A stretch of 45,308 bases of DNA, taken from positions 1 to 45,308 of IMG/VR virus record IMGVR_UViG_3300021963_000215; one strand, 5' to 3'. Each line of letters starts with the position of its first letter. The stretch's first letter is position 1. This DNA is from a virus. The position numbers were made by a program, and so were the translations under genes. The notes beneath the pieces were generated by a model. The model saw nothing but the letters and a program-made list of their open reading frames with translations. It was not told where the DNA came from and did no database searches. Shown here in pieces: positions 7,810 to 16,464 of the stretch.

Positions 7810-8658
7810 TTAGCCTTTTTTAAGCTCGTCGATTAAATCGAAATATTGTAGAATTCCAGTTATAACCTCATCTTTTATAGATTGATTTTCTTTTATTGGC
7901 AATACAAATTTGATAACCTCTTCAAGTTTAATCTTGATAATGGCATCATTTGTAGTATTTTTTAGTTCAGTTAGCTCTGTCTTAATTTGATCGATTTGAT
8001 TGTTAAGATAAAGCTTAAGGTTCTTTGTGTCTGAGATATTAGTGATATATTCTTTTAACACATCTTTTTGCCTTTCAGACATGCCTTGATACTTGTTGTT
8101 AAACTTCTCAACCAATATTTTGTAAGCTAGAAGACGAATTTCTTTGTCCTCTTTCATGAATTCTTCTACTATAGACTTTGGAGCCTTAGTGTCTCCAGCA
8201 GGTGTTTCTGTAAGATGCTCAAGAAGATTAATCTTATTTAGAATAAGCTGCTTTGTGTCAACAGACTGTGTATTCTGGCTCTCAAATATAGTGTAGATAG
8301 AAGCAAAAGGCTTATAATTATCTACTTTGGTCTTAAAGAAGTTGTCTAAATCGTAAGTCTTTTTGATCTCTTTGATCAAATTATATTTCAACTTGGCCAC
8401 CTTTTGATGGTCTAATTTATTATACTGCTCAATGATAGTTGAAATTAAAATCTCTGCTTTAGCCTCAGATAATTTAGGGCTAGCTGAAAACGTGCTATAA
8501 AGACTATACTCTTTTCCTAACTCCGTATTTGTAAAATACTTTTTCAGGATTTTAACCGCCTTTGAATCTTGATTGTTAAGTAGATCAGACGTCGTTTGTC
8601 TAACTAACAGTTCAAATAAAATACCGGTATTGCGATATTTGCTGTGTTTAATTGCCAT
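7810..8658 (-). CDS. Head-module protein, helical, unknown function
   Basis: A 282-residue, almost entirely helical protein starting MAIKHSKYRNTGILFELLVR. It lacks signal peptide, membrane segments or obvious catalytic motifs. It lies just downstream of the portal and upstream of the core-like gene, in the interval where T4 has gp67/gp68. An assembly or core role is inferred from order only. The 39-base gap before it contains a GATATTTATTATTAG motif, so it probably heads its own late transcript. Confidence 0.65.
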   Translation of the reverse strand: MAIKHSKYRNTGILFELLVRQTTSDLLNNQDSKAVKILKKYFTNTELGKEYSLYSTFSASPKLSEAKAEILISTIIEQYNKLDHQKVAKLKYNLIKEIKKTYDLDNFFKTKVDNYKPFASIYTIFESQNTQSVDTKQLILNKINLLEHLTETPAGDTKAPKSIVEEFMKEDKEIRLLAYKILVEKFNNKYQGMSERQKDVLKEYITNISDTKNLKLYLNNQIDQIKTELTELKNTTNDAIIKIKLEEVIKFVLPIKENQSIKDEVITGILQYFDLIDELKKG

Positions 8659-8681
8659 AATTTTTTTACAAGTCGACTAAT

Positions 8682-8690
8682 AATAAATAT
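8682..8690 (-). promoter_or_regulatory. ATATTTATT motif upstream of the 282-residue gene
   Basis: The minus strand reads TGATATTTATTATTAG, ending 23 bases before the start codon, in the short gap after the portal stop. This is the spacing one would expect from a late promoter with a short leader. Confidence 0.4.
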
Positions 8691-8697
8691 CAATACA

Positions 8698-10611
8698 TTA
8701 ATCTAAATCTCCTTTAATATTATCTTCACTTAAAAGATCTGACTCTTCAAATAGATTGACCTTTCTACCCTTTTTACTACTAAACATTTTATCTAGATAT
8801 TGTTTGTTTTTAAGATATTCATTCATGGTAGATTCAAGAGCTAATGGATTACCTCCTTTATAGTTAGGCCTCATACTATTCTCACCAGTTTCAGCATCCT
8901 TTTTGTATGCTGCGGCTCCTAATGGATCACGTCCAAATGCTGATCCGTCGGTTGAGATAATAGAGGTTTGTGTTTTAGGGCGTCCTGGTCCAACTTGCTT
9001 CTCATCATAACCTTGTGGTACGTTTAATACAGAGTCTTCTTTACCTCCATACAAACTAGCTATCTGATGAGGAGTACCATATGCTTGGCCTGATTCTGCT
9101 GGATCATTACCCTCTTCTTGTATCTGTGCATATCTAAATTCACGCTTCTTGTCTTCTACAATCATATCTTCAAGCTCTGCATATTGATCTTCAGAGAAGT
9201 GGAATATCTTGTCATAGATGAAGTCTCTAGGTAACAAGGATCCTTCCATTGCCTGCTTAGCAAGATCAATCTTCTCTTTGAAAAGTGCTATCCTTTCTTG
9301 GTCATAGATAATAGATGGATTAGTAAGAGATAGCGTAAAGTTTGCTGCTGATTCATTCGTATATCCATGGGCATATAAATGTACTAATGCTATTTTAGTT
9401 AATTCACTTACAATAATTCTTTGAAGTCTCTCAATAGTTCTAGCAAACCTAATGTCTTCAGCAGCAAGTGTTGCTTTACCTGTTAAGTCTTTTTCATAAC
9501 CCATGAAAGCTTTAGGTATCTTGAGAGCTGCAAAAAGCTTCTCACGAAAGTAAGCAACGTCTTCAATACCATTGTATTCAAGGCCTTTTGCTGTGTCTAT
9601 TTTAGTAGAAGTATCATTACCTCTAATAGGGATAAAGAAGTCTTCTAGGAGGTTTTGCTGGTTATACTTAAGGTTATAATTACCTGTATTAGGATCAATC
9701 AAAGGAGTCTTCTTCATCTTCTGAATCATCCTTTGCATATAGTTATCAACTTCACCTGGAGGAATAGCTCCTACATTCACATAGAAAATCCTACGTTCAG
9801 GAGCCCTAACGATACGGTGAATCAACATCGCATCTTCAATAAGTGTATACTGCTTAAATAGTTTACGCGCTGGCTCAAGGTATGATCTACCATAAGGAAG
9901 ATAGTTAACATCACCAGTTAAACGGAAATGCGCCATCTCATAGTTATCAAACCAAATACCGGTATCATTATTTTGTTGGCGGCTATAACCACTAGATGAA
10001 GCTAGTGTAGCATTAGGATCATATTTAAACCTAACCTCTTGAGGGTTTTCTGGGTTGTAGCCTTCTTCTCTGATAATGTTATAAGCTGAGAAAGGAATAA
10101 CATTATAAACGCCGTAGTTTTCTGCGATCTCTAATTTGAGGTAGAAGTCTCCATACTTAGCCATATTCCTAACCCAAGACCAAAGATTAAATTCAATATT
10201 AAGTACAGAATAAAATAAGTTGTAGAGGAGTTTCTGAATATTCTCGTCAGAAGATCTAATTTGTAAAACTTCACCTTGTTCGTTTTTAAGTGTACATTCA
10301 TCAGAAATAATATCAAGAGCAGAACAGCAAATAGCATCTGTGTCCATAGCATCATAGTCTGCATAGATTTGTACCCTTGCAGATTGATAGTTCTGTGATA
10401 AGTTTAAGTTAACACCATATGCTGTAGACGTAGTATATACCTTATTGAATCTATCTACTAATGAATTAGTTTGAATTACACCAGACCTTTGGATAGTATC
10501 TGTGTCGACTACTTTTAACATGTCTCCGCCTTCATTACGAATGATTACATCCGTAGAAAATAAACGTCTTAATGTAGAAAATAGATTATTCTGTCTTTGT
10601 TGTTCTGCCAT
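8698..10611 (-). CDS. gp20: Portal protein, T4 gp20-like
   Basis: A 637-residue portal that forms the dodecameric DNA entry channel and docks the terminase and neck. Typical gp20-family segments are the N-terminal DIISDECTL region (about 95-105), WSWVRNMAKYGDFYLKLEI (about 143-161), and the IVRAPERRIFYVNVGAIPPG block near 268-287. The C-terminal 130 residues are hydrophilic and probably disordered. It is 9 bases downstream of the terminase stop and has no Shine-Dalgarno sequence (AAATAAAAATATGG). Length is slightly above that of T4 gp20 (524). Confidence 0.93.
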   Translation of the reverse strand: MAEQQRQNNLFSTLRRLFSTDVIIRNEGGDMLKVVDTDTIQRSGVIQTNSLVDRFNKVYTTSTAYGVNLNLSQNYQSARVQIYADYDAMDTDAICCSALDIISDECTLKNEQGEVLQIRSSDENIQKLLYNLFYSVLNIEFNLWSWVRNMAKYGDFYLKLEIAENYGVYNVIPFSAYNIIREEGYNPENPQEVRFKYDPNATLASSSGYSRQQNNDTGIWFDNYEMAHFRLTGDVNYLPYGRSYLEPARKLFKQYTLIEDAMLIHRIVRAPERRIFYVNVGAIPPGEVDNYMQRMIQKMKKTPLIDPNTGNYNLKYNQQNLLEDFFIPIRGNDTSTKIDTAKGLEYNGIEDVAYFREKLFAALKIPKAFMGYEKDLTGKATLAAEDIRFARTIERLQRIIVSELTKIALVHLYAHGYTNESAANFTLSLTNPSIIYDQERIALFKEKIDLAKQAMEGSLLPRDFIYDKIFHFSEDQYAELEDMIVEDKKREFRYAQIQEEGNDPAESGQAYGTPHQIASLYGGKEDSVLNVPQGYDEKQVGPGRPKTQTSIISTDGSAFGRDPLGAAAYKKDAETGENSMRPNYKGGNPLALESTMNEYLKNKQYLDKMFSSKKGRKVNLFEESDLLSEDNIKGDLD

Positions 10612-10620
10612 ATTTTTATT

Positions 10621-12216
10621 TTATAAAAGCCAAGTTAAATCCTGATTAACCTCTCCTTGAGGTGTGTTATAATTCATCATCCAAGGGTTTTGATTATATT
10701 GATTGTTTGCGTTATAAGCTATGCTAGTATCTTGAGTTCTAGTAAAGCCATCCAATGCTGCGTAAGTTAAGTTCTCTGCGTTCTTTCTATATCTAAGACT
10801 AGTCTCTCTTAAATACATAGCGATAGCAAAAGACATAACTAAATCATCATTATAACTTTGCATAGCTTGAGCCTTACCATTCTTCCATATAAACACTCTT
10901 AACTCTTCTAAAAGCCTGATCGACTTTATATTGGCTATCTTATTCTCAATCACATCTCTCATCTTCTCAACAGCTAAAGGCCTAGTTTTTTCAGTTGTGC
11001 TAAAACCAGGAACAAGACCATCTGCCTTATTATACTTATCTACGTATTTAGTAAAGTCCATATTTTGATCCTGCTTATAGCTATAGTGAAGGTTATTATA
11101 GCCTCTTTCAACTATTGTCTGAACTACATCCCATCCAATGTTTGCATTTTCTGGGACTAGGAGTGCGTTGTTATATTCTGCTGCTGTACTTAGTAAAGTA
11201 TTGGCATAGTCTCTAGTATCAACTTGGGCTTTATACTCTGCTACTTGGGTTATAGATTCTATATCAATAACATGAAATGCAGAATAGTCACTACCATCAC
11301 CACGCGCAACGTCGGCCACAACAGCATAGTATTTCATAGGATCGGGATATTCCCATATCCACAATGCTTTATCTAAACCACGCCTTTCTATTGGCTCTGA
11401 AAGCATATTAGCTTCATACCAACTAAGAATGTCGGGTTCAATAACAGTATTACCTGATGTTGCAAAGTCACAATCACACTCTTGCGCAGCGTTTCTTTTT
11501 CCTAGTGTTTTATCTTGATCATCTCTCCAAACTTGATCTCTTTCAGGATGTACTGTCCAAGGAAGAGATATAGGCAAGAATTTATTCTTCTGCTCTTGGG
11601 CCGATATATATGTTTTGTGAAACCAGTTACCAACACCATTAGGAGTAGATAGCGCCACGCAACCACCACCAGTGGCCAATGTTTGTTGGGCAGCAGTAAA
11701 GATCGTTTCGATATTATCAATAAACGCTGCCTCATCTATTACCAACAATGACACAGCTTCAGAACGACCAGCATCTGCGGCAGCAGAAACTGCTTTTACT
11801 TGTGAACCATTAGCTAGTCTAAGACTAAGTCTATTGTCTTCTGACGTTCCTATCTTTAACCAAGTCGGTAAGTTTTGATAAGCAAACCTAACTTTAGTTA
11901 CCATGTTCTTGGCAGTGTCTTGCTTAGTTGCAATAACGAGAATGTTCTTATCTTTATTAAAGAGCATTAACCACAATGAGTAAGCAGATACTAGTGTAGA
12001 TATACCTAACTGTCTTGACTTATTAATGATTGAGTAATCGTTCTTTTGAAATAGTCTAAGTACCTTTTCTTGAAATGGGTAAAGGTCGAACATTTGTCGA
12101 CCTCTTTGAGGGTGCTGGATCATATAGTACTTCTTCATGAAGTATACTGGATCTGTTGCGCACTTTACAAACTCCTCCTTTATTCTTTCTTTTATATTCG
12201 GCTGTGTATCAGACAT
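10621..12216 (-). CDS. gp17: Terminase large subunit, T4 gp17-like
   Basis: A 531-residue DNA packaging motor with ATPase and nuclease domains. The ATPase has an adenine-motif-like YPFQ at 46-49, a deviant Walker A SRQLGIST (67-74), Walker B LLVIDEA (157-163), and the coupling motif STPNG (190-194). The RNase H-like nuclease domain begins near 295 with ADVARGDGSDYSA, giving the first catalytic Asp (D302), and ends with the NDDLVMSFA segment carrying a further Asp. The Walker A Lys is replaced by Ile, as in some phage terminases that use a nearby residue. No small terminase was recognised beside it. Confidence 0.94.
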   Translation of the reverse strand: MSDTQPNIKERIKEEFVKCATDPVYFMKKYYMIQHPQRGRQMFDLYPFQEKVLRLFQKNDYSIINKSRQLGISTLVSAYSLWLMLFNKDKNILVIATKQDTAKNMVTKVRFAYQNLPTWLKIGTSEDNRLSLRLANGSQVKAVSAAADAGRSEAVSLLVIDEAAFIDNIETIFTAAQQTLATGGGCVALSTPNGVGNWFHKTYISAQEQKNKFLPISLPWTVHPERDQVWRDDQDKTLGKRNAAQECDCDFATSGNTVIEPDILSWYEANMLSEPIERRGLDKALWIWEYPDPMKYYAVVADVARGDGSDYSAFHVIDIESITQVAEYKAQVDTRDYANTLLSTAAEYNNALLVPENANIGWDVVQTIVERGYNNLHYSYKQDQNMDFTKYVDKYNKADGLVPGFSTTEKTRPLAVEKMRDVIENKIANIKSIRLLEELRVFIWKNGKAQAMQSYNDDLVMSFAIAMYLRETSLRYRKNAENLTYAALDGFTRTQDTSIAYNANNQYNQNPWMMNYNTPQGEVNQDLTWLL

Positions 12217-12217
12217 T

Positions 12218-12904
12218 TTATTTTATAATAAGACCTATTACGGCAGCTCCTAATACCACCTTTTGTATTCTATTCCACTTAAGCTTTCTATCTCTATTTT
12301 TTATATCTTGTTTTAATCCGTTAACTTGTACCTTATACAACTCTTCTTGTTGCACTTTTTTATCAATAATAGATACATAGTTAGTTTCCTTCTCTCTTAA
12401 TTTAGCAATAACCTCAGCTCTATTCTTTAATGAAGAGTCCATAGTTACAATAACACTATCTTGTGTAGCAACTATTTTTTCATTCACTTCACCTTCTTTA
12501 AGATTTACTACAATAGCTTTACTTACTTCTAGTGGTAGGTGAGTTGTGTCTTCAGACTTTTTTGCATATTCACTACTATATTTAACGATAAAGAAACTGT
12601 CTACTTGAGTAGGAGTATACTTTAAAGCGTCTTTAGCATCCTTCAAATCACCTTTTAAATCACCAATCTTATCTTGAAGCTTTCCTGTTTTCTCTACCAA
12701 ATATAAGTTATCTCCTTCTAAAACAGAAATAAAAGTTTCTAGTTTGAAATTATCTTCATGTAATGAATCAACTTGATACTGAAGTGAATCAATCTTAGCC
12801 TCAAATGGTTTAGTGTCAAACTTATCCGGGCTGTAGATAAACATGTACCAAACAGCTAATAGGGCTAAGAGTATAATTATGGCAATACTAATTGTCTTCT
12901 TCAT
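12218..12904 (-). CDS. Membrane-anchored coiled-coil protein, possible spanin-like lysis factor
   Basis: A 228-residue protein with an N-terminal membrane segment (about residues 5-26), a long extracytoplasmic coiled coil (about 35-95 and 155-205), and a hydrophobic C-terminal segment (about 211-227). Lys residues at the N-terminus suggest a cytoplasmic start. The shape recalls i-spanins such as Rz, which join inner and outer membranes in Gram-negative lysis, but the C-terminal hydrophobic stretch is unusual for them. No endolysin or lipoprotein partner is adjacent. It overlaps the upstream gene by 17 bases. The function is inferred from topology only. Confidence 0.6.
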   Translation of the reverse strand: MKKTISIAIIILLALLAVWYMFIYSPDKFDTKPFEAKIDSLQYQVDSLHEDNFKLETFISVLEGDNLYLVEKTGKLQDKIGDLKGDLKDAKDALKYTPTQVDSFFIVKYSSEYAKKSEDTTHLPLEVSKAIVVNLKEGEVNEKIVATQDSVIVTMDSSLKNRAEVIAKLREKETNYVSIIDKKVQQEELYKVQVNGLKQDIKNRDRKLKWNRIQKVVLGAAVIGLIIK

Positions 12905-13241
12905 CTGAGTCTAGTTTAGGGTTTTCAACTTGATCTATTTGTGTCTTTAATAACTTAAGTCTATCTGGCATATTGCCTACCTCTTTTTTATAAGAGGCAA
13001 TATCTTTCAGTTTAAGATTACCATCAGGTCCTCTTTCTGTGTGTTTTGCAATGATAGCTTTTACTTTAGCTTGTAGATCAGCGTACTCTTTTTTCTTTTT
13101 GTCGATATTCCTAAAACTTGCTTCTGACGATTTTAGATCAGCTTTTGTAGGTTCAATTTCTTGGTCTTCTTCATCCTCTCTGATCCTAGAGATCAAGGTA
13201 AGATTGTTCTCGGTTAAATATTTCTCTAAGTTAAATGACAT
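12888..13241 (-). CDS. Small acidic/coiled protein with capsid-targeting-like leader
   Basis: A 117-residue protein starting MSFNLEKYLTE, where L-T-E at 9-11 matches the gp21 cleavage pattern. The rest is a charged helical region with an acidic C-terminus (LDSDEEDN). A similar N-terminus (MKDFNIAKYLRE) occurs in the unrelated gene at 42345-43004, which argues for a shared signal rather than homology of the whole protein. I infer an internal head protein. A palindromic ATAAATATTTAT element lies upstream. Confidence 0.65.
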   Translation of the reverse strand: MSFNLEKYLTENNLTLISRIREDEEDQEIEPTKADLKSSEASFRNIDKKKKEYADLQAKVKAIIAKHTERGPDGNLKLKDIASYKKEVGNMPDRLKLLKTQIDQVENPKLDSDEEDN

Positions 13242-13256
13242 GGTCGTCTATTTACT

Positions 13257-13266
13257 TATAAATATT
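13257..13266 (-). promoter_or_regulatory. AATATTTATA motif upstream of the 117-residue gene
   Basis: The minus strand reads GATAAATATTTATAAG, with the motif ending 15 bases before the start codon. The 12-base core is a perfect palindrome, so orientation cannot be told from this copy alone. Confidence 0.35.
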
Positions 13267-13268
13267 TA

Positions 13269-13514
13269 TCAATCTATAAAATCTTCTTTAGTGGTAGACT
13301 TCCTAAAAGGTCTAGATAACTCCAACCATTTGTCATAATCATACTTTATACCGAATAAATAGTATTCGTCAGGTTTATTATGTCCTTTTGGATAAAGTAT
13401 TGCAGGACCTGTTGGACAGTGGGGTTTAGTAATACCCTTGCTATCTTCGTAAATGTTAAGGATGGTTCCTTCTATAGTCTTGATAGTCCTATAGGTAGTA
13501 TCTTTTTTTGCCAT
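13269..13514 (-). CDS. Small phage protein, unknown
   Basis: An 81-residue basic-to-neutral protein starting MAKKDTTYRTIK. The segment CPTGPAILYPKG followed by YYLFGIKYDYDKWLEL resembles MORN-like or short beta-repeat proteins that occur in many phages, where a GPA-x-Y-x-G turn is followed by an aromatic Y-x-x-G-x-x-Y. No catalytic motif is visible. The 49-base gap before it is A/T-rich without a clear motif. The function is unknown. Confidence 0.6.
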   Translation of the reverse strand: MAKKDTTYRTIKTIEGTILNIYEDSKGITKPHCPTGPAILYPKGHNKPDEYYLFGIKYDYDKWLELSRPFRKSTTKEDFID

Positions 13515-13563
13515 AAACTTAATTTGTGGTTAAATATAAGAAAAAAAGTTGAAATAAAAAAAT

Positions 13564-15165
13564 TTATTTTGCTTTGTAGTCACACATAATGTGAGTAGGG
13601 TATAAACCGCCTTGTTTGTTTCTGATATTAACTTTAAAGTAGTACTTATCAGATTCAAATACAACGTCCACTCTTTTTCCTTTACCATCTATTCCTCCAT
13701 AATATACTTGAGGTTCCGATGTTATAGTAGAAGCTATTTTATTATATTTGTCACTAATCTTAAAGAATTGGTCTTCTCCTTTTCCTGCTTGAGCATAATA
13801 ATATCCAGAACCAATACCTGAGCTAACTAGATTTTGAAGCTTAGCTATATCTGCTTTTATTTGTTTAGGTATAAATTTACCTGCTTTACCTTTCTCATAG
13901 TAATTAAATACAGCACAGAAAGATTTATTGTCTATACCAAGTGTCTTAAGTAGAGCTACACCATTAGCATTTTTGATCTCTCCTTTTTTGATCTCATCAG
14001 CTGGTAAAGTCTTTGCTACTCCTGAATTGAAGAATGTTAATGTACCTCCAAACTTAGCAGATATATAATATTCTTGTCCTTCTTTTATAACTGTAATGTC
14101 TGTTAAAGTTTCAGCTACATTTTTACCGGAAAATGATACAGTAGGACCTGATGAACTAAAAGCTAAAGGTCTAGGTTTATTTGCACTACCATCTAAACGT
14201 ACTGTAAAATTACCTTTTTTAAGACCCAACTCATTAGCTATTTTGCTAATTAACTGAGGATGGTTATACGATTCTATATTTTGTTTAGTAAGACCTTCTT
14301 TAGATAATTTTTCAAGATCTCCTGCTAAACTACCTTCAAAACCAAGTCCTTTAGACTTAATACCACGACCCCCTCTAGAACCTTCACCGAACTTAATGTT
14401 TAGTCCGTTCCATTTAATCTTACCAGTTTTGTTAATGTCTTGCCCTGTTACTTTTTTAATAGCGTCAAGAGCCTTTTTATCTGTTTGAAACTTTCTTGTT
14501 ATATTAACAAAATTAGGTTTAGTAGGATCTAAAGAGATAGGGTCTTCAATATCTGAAACTGTTCTAAGCGCTTTATAGAGGGCTTTAATATTAGGATCAG
14601 TTATTTCCTTCTCAGATTTAGGAAACTCTGTATATGCTTCGCTTCTAAGAATGCTTTCTAATATCCTGTATTCTGCTAACTGCTCTTCACCTTCTTCTGC
14701 TCCTGTTTCTGATGGTGGTGTTGGTCCTGCTTCTTCTGCTGGTCCTTCTGAATCTCTGGTGGCTTGCTCGGCTCCTTCTGGACCTTTTGTCTTTAAAGGA
14801 TTACCATTCCTCAACAACCTTGAAATAGCAACCATGCACCTTTCTTTTTCTCCTATTGACATTAAGTAATACTTCTTACCTTGCACTGTAGCTTCATAAG
14901 CTTTTCCCATAAACTGTAAGAAAAAGTATTCACCGTTGTGAAGTACAATCTTAAATGTAGTTGGTTTAGGAGCTACTACATATATACCTGTGATGTACTC
15001 TTCAAATGAAGGAGTCATAAGATACTCAAGAGTGTTCTTAAGCCCTGCATATTTTCTCAATATAAACTGCATAGGATCGTCCTCGAACGTAGATTGTTCA
15101 GGCTCCATCCTATCTAACTCTTGTAAGAGTATAGTCTTTAATATGTCATGATTACTCACTGGCAT
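13564..15165 (-). CDS. Putative internal head protein, possible nuclease-like C-terminal domain
   Basis: A 533-residue protein with a leader MPVSNHDILKTILLQE ending in L-Q-E. Residues 25-115 form a compact alpha/beta domain; about 125-165 is a Pro/Glu/Gly-rich linker; the remaining 365 residues are a second domain. That domain has DITVIKEGQEYYISAKFGG followed by TFFNSGV, a D-(x)n-S-x-K arrangement reminiscent of PD-(D/E)XK nucleases, with Ser where Asp/Glu is normal. I cannot confirm the fold. It is the largest of the leader-bearing proteins and, if packaged, would be a major internal protein. Confidence 0.6.
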   Translation of the reverse strand: MPVSNHDILKTILLQELDRMEPEQSTFEDDPMQFILRKYAGLKNTLEYLMTPSFEEYITGIYVVAPKPTTFKIVLHNGEYFFLQFMGKAYEATVQGKKYYLMSIGEKERCMVAISRLLRNGNPLKTKGPEGAEQATRDSEGPAEEAGPTPPSETGAEEGEEQLAEYRILESILRSEAYTEFPKSEKEITDPNIKALYKALRTVSDIEDPISLDPTKPNFVNITRKFQTDKKALDAIKKVTGQDINKTGKIKWNGLNIKFGEGSRGGRGIKSKGLGFEGSLAGDLEKLSKEGLTKQNIESYNHPQLISKIANELGLKKGNFTVRLDGSANKPRPLAFSSSGPTVSFSGKNVAETLTDITVIKEGQEYYISAKFGGTLTFFNSGVAKTLPADEIKKGEIKNANGVALLKTLGIDNKSFCAVFNYYEKGKAGKFIPKQIKADIAKLQNLVSSGIGSGYYYAQAGKGEDQFFKISDKYNKIASTITSEPQVYYGGIDGKGKRVDVVFESDKYYFKVNIRNKQGGLYPTHIMCDYKAK

Positions 15166-15168
15166 TAT

Positions 15169-15903
15169 TTATTTTGCTTTTTTAGCTTGACCTTTCCAGA
15201 ATGCAGCACCGGCTACAGCTTCAGGATTATCCGCTCCTGACTTCTTAGCAGCCTTAACGATCTTTTCAAACCCTTTACCTTTCTTTCCCATGTCTTTACC
15301 AGACTTGGCTTTCTTTACGATAGCTGATTTTTGCTTCTTAGAAAGACCTGCTGATGGTTTCTTTTTAGCCTCAAGAAGATCTTCCATCATAGACTGAAGA
15401 GTCATATCTAAGTCTTCTGCATCACCTGCTGGCACTTCAACTGTTCCATCTGGAAGTTCATCCATATCTTGTTCTCCTCCATTATATTCATGGTAATTAT
15501 CTGCAGCTTGGCTAATGTAATTAGCAGCATTAGTAATGTGATCTTGGATCCAAGCTGGAATATCTTTCTCTTGATCTCCCATTTTAGCCTTGAGCTCCAT
15601 AGCAGCTTGTATAATAGATTCTAAACTATTGTTTGCCATAGAAACCTCATGATCTTCGCCTTCTTCCATATCTACAATAGGACCAAGACCTGGAATAGAT
15701 GGTTTTCCTGAATAGTCAGTTGGAGGATTAGTCGTATTAACTTCTTTCTTCATACCTTTCTTAGCACGAAGTGCCTTGAAGTCAGCCGCCGTAATTTTAT
15801 CTTTAGGTTCAGCTGCTTGAGCGATTTTCTCTTGGTTTCCAGGAAGGTCTTTTTCGTTTAACTCTTTCATCAAAAGAGCTTTGAAGAATGAAATGTTGTT
15901 CAT
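15169..15903 (-). CDS. Leader-bearing protein with lysine-rich C-terminal module
   Basis: A 244-residue protein starting MNNISFFKALLMKE, a leader-like helix ending in M-K-E, a near match to the protease site. Residues 85-145 are helical and acidic, with AWIQDHITNAANYISQA, a segment I associate with other marine phage proteins. A second L-L-E-A site lies near residue 178, after which the tail is strongly basic (GLSKKQKSAIVKKAKSGK, ending FWKGQAKKAK). The acidic front and basic back suggest a core/DNA-binding protein cut in two by the protease; this is inference. Confidence 0.65.
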   Translation of the reverse strand: MNNISFFKALLMKELNEKDLPGNQEKIAQAAEPKDKITAADFKALRAKKGMKKEVNTTNPPTDYSGKPSIPGLGPIVDMEEGEDHEVSMANNSLESIIQAAMELKAKMGDQEKDIPAWIQDHITNAANYISQAADNYHEYNGGEQDMDELPDGTVEVPAGDAEDLDMTLQSMMEDLLEAKKKPSAGLSKKQKSAIVKKAKSGKDMGKKGKGFEKIVKAAKKSGADNPEAVAGAAFWKGQAKKAK

Positions 15904-15904
15904 T

Positions 15905-16192
15905 TTATTTTTTCTTTTTAGATTTACTTGCCCTTTTCCATAACGCTTTATCTACTTTTCTTGCTCCACCTTTACCTGTTACAAATGAATTAACTCTGCC
16001 CATTGCCCATTGGTGCTGACCAACTCCAGGACGGTGGCCTGTTTTCCAAGCTGCCAAACCTTTAGCATAAACACTTTTGAGTATAGACTTAGATATGCCA
16101 GTAGACTTTGCCTTGTTTGCTAAGGCTTTTTCTACTTCAGCATCATACTCAAGAATAAGTATCTGCTTTAATATATCTAATTTATTTATCAT
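15905..16192 (-). CDS. Small basic phage protein, DUF5824-like
   Basis: A 95-residue protein starting MINKLDILKQILILE (I-L-E at 13-15). The remainder contains SGISKSILKSVYAKGLAAWK-type sequence, then TGHRPGVGQHQWAMGRVNSF and a poly-Lys end (SKSKKKK). The pattern of a Trp-containing helix followed by TGHRPG..QWAMARVNSF is one I recall from cyanophage proteins named DUF5824. Function is unknown; high positive charge suggests DNA contact. Its last four bases overlap the next gene's start region (ATGA type). Confidence 0.75.
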   Translation of the reverse strand: MINKLDILKQILILEYDAEVEKALANKAKSTGISKSILKSVYAKGLAAWKTGHRPGVGQHQWAMGRVNSFVTGKGGARKVDKALWKRASKSKKKK

Positions 16193-16464
16193 TTCTTTTT
16201 CTTTTTATCTAGTTTCTTTTTAACTATCTCACGAGTTCTATCCATCTTCCTTGCATAAGCAGGATCATCTTTACGATTAAAGTTAGCTTGTTGGTTCAAT
16301 GAGCCTGTTATCTTACTCATATTACCTTTTCTTGTTCTAATCAACCACTTTGCCAACTTCTCTGCAGGCAATTCTTTAAACTTACCTTTGGCATCTGGTG
16401 CACTAGAATGGTGAAACTTCAACCTCTCTTCGTATAACTGCTGTAATAACTCGTGTAGCTTCAT
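16189..16464 (-). CDS. Small lysine-rich phage protein with leader
   Basis: A 91-residue protein starting MKLHELLQQLYE (L-Y-E at 10-12). A central ELPAEKLAKWLIRTRKGN and SKITGSLNQQANFNR segment resembles a recurrent small phage protein family, and the C-terminus is KKKLDKKKKK. It overlaps both neighbours (1 base upstream, 4 bases downstream), which implies coupled translation in equal amounts. A DNA-associated internal protein is the most economical reading; no enzyme motif is seen. Confidence 0.7.
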   Translation of the reverse strand: MKLHELLQQLYEERLKFHHSSAPDAKGKFKELPAEKLAKWLIRTRKGNMSKITGSLNQQANFNRKDDPAYARKMDRTREIVKKKLDKKKKK

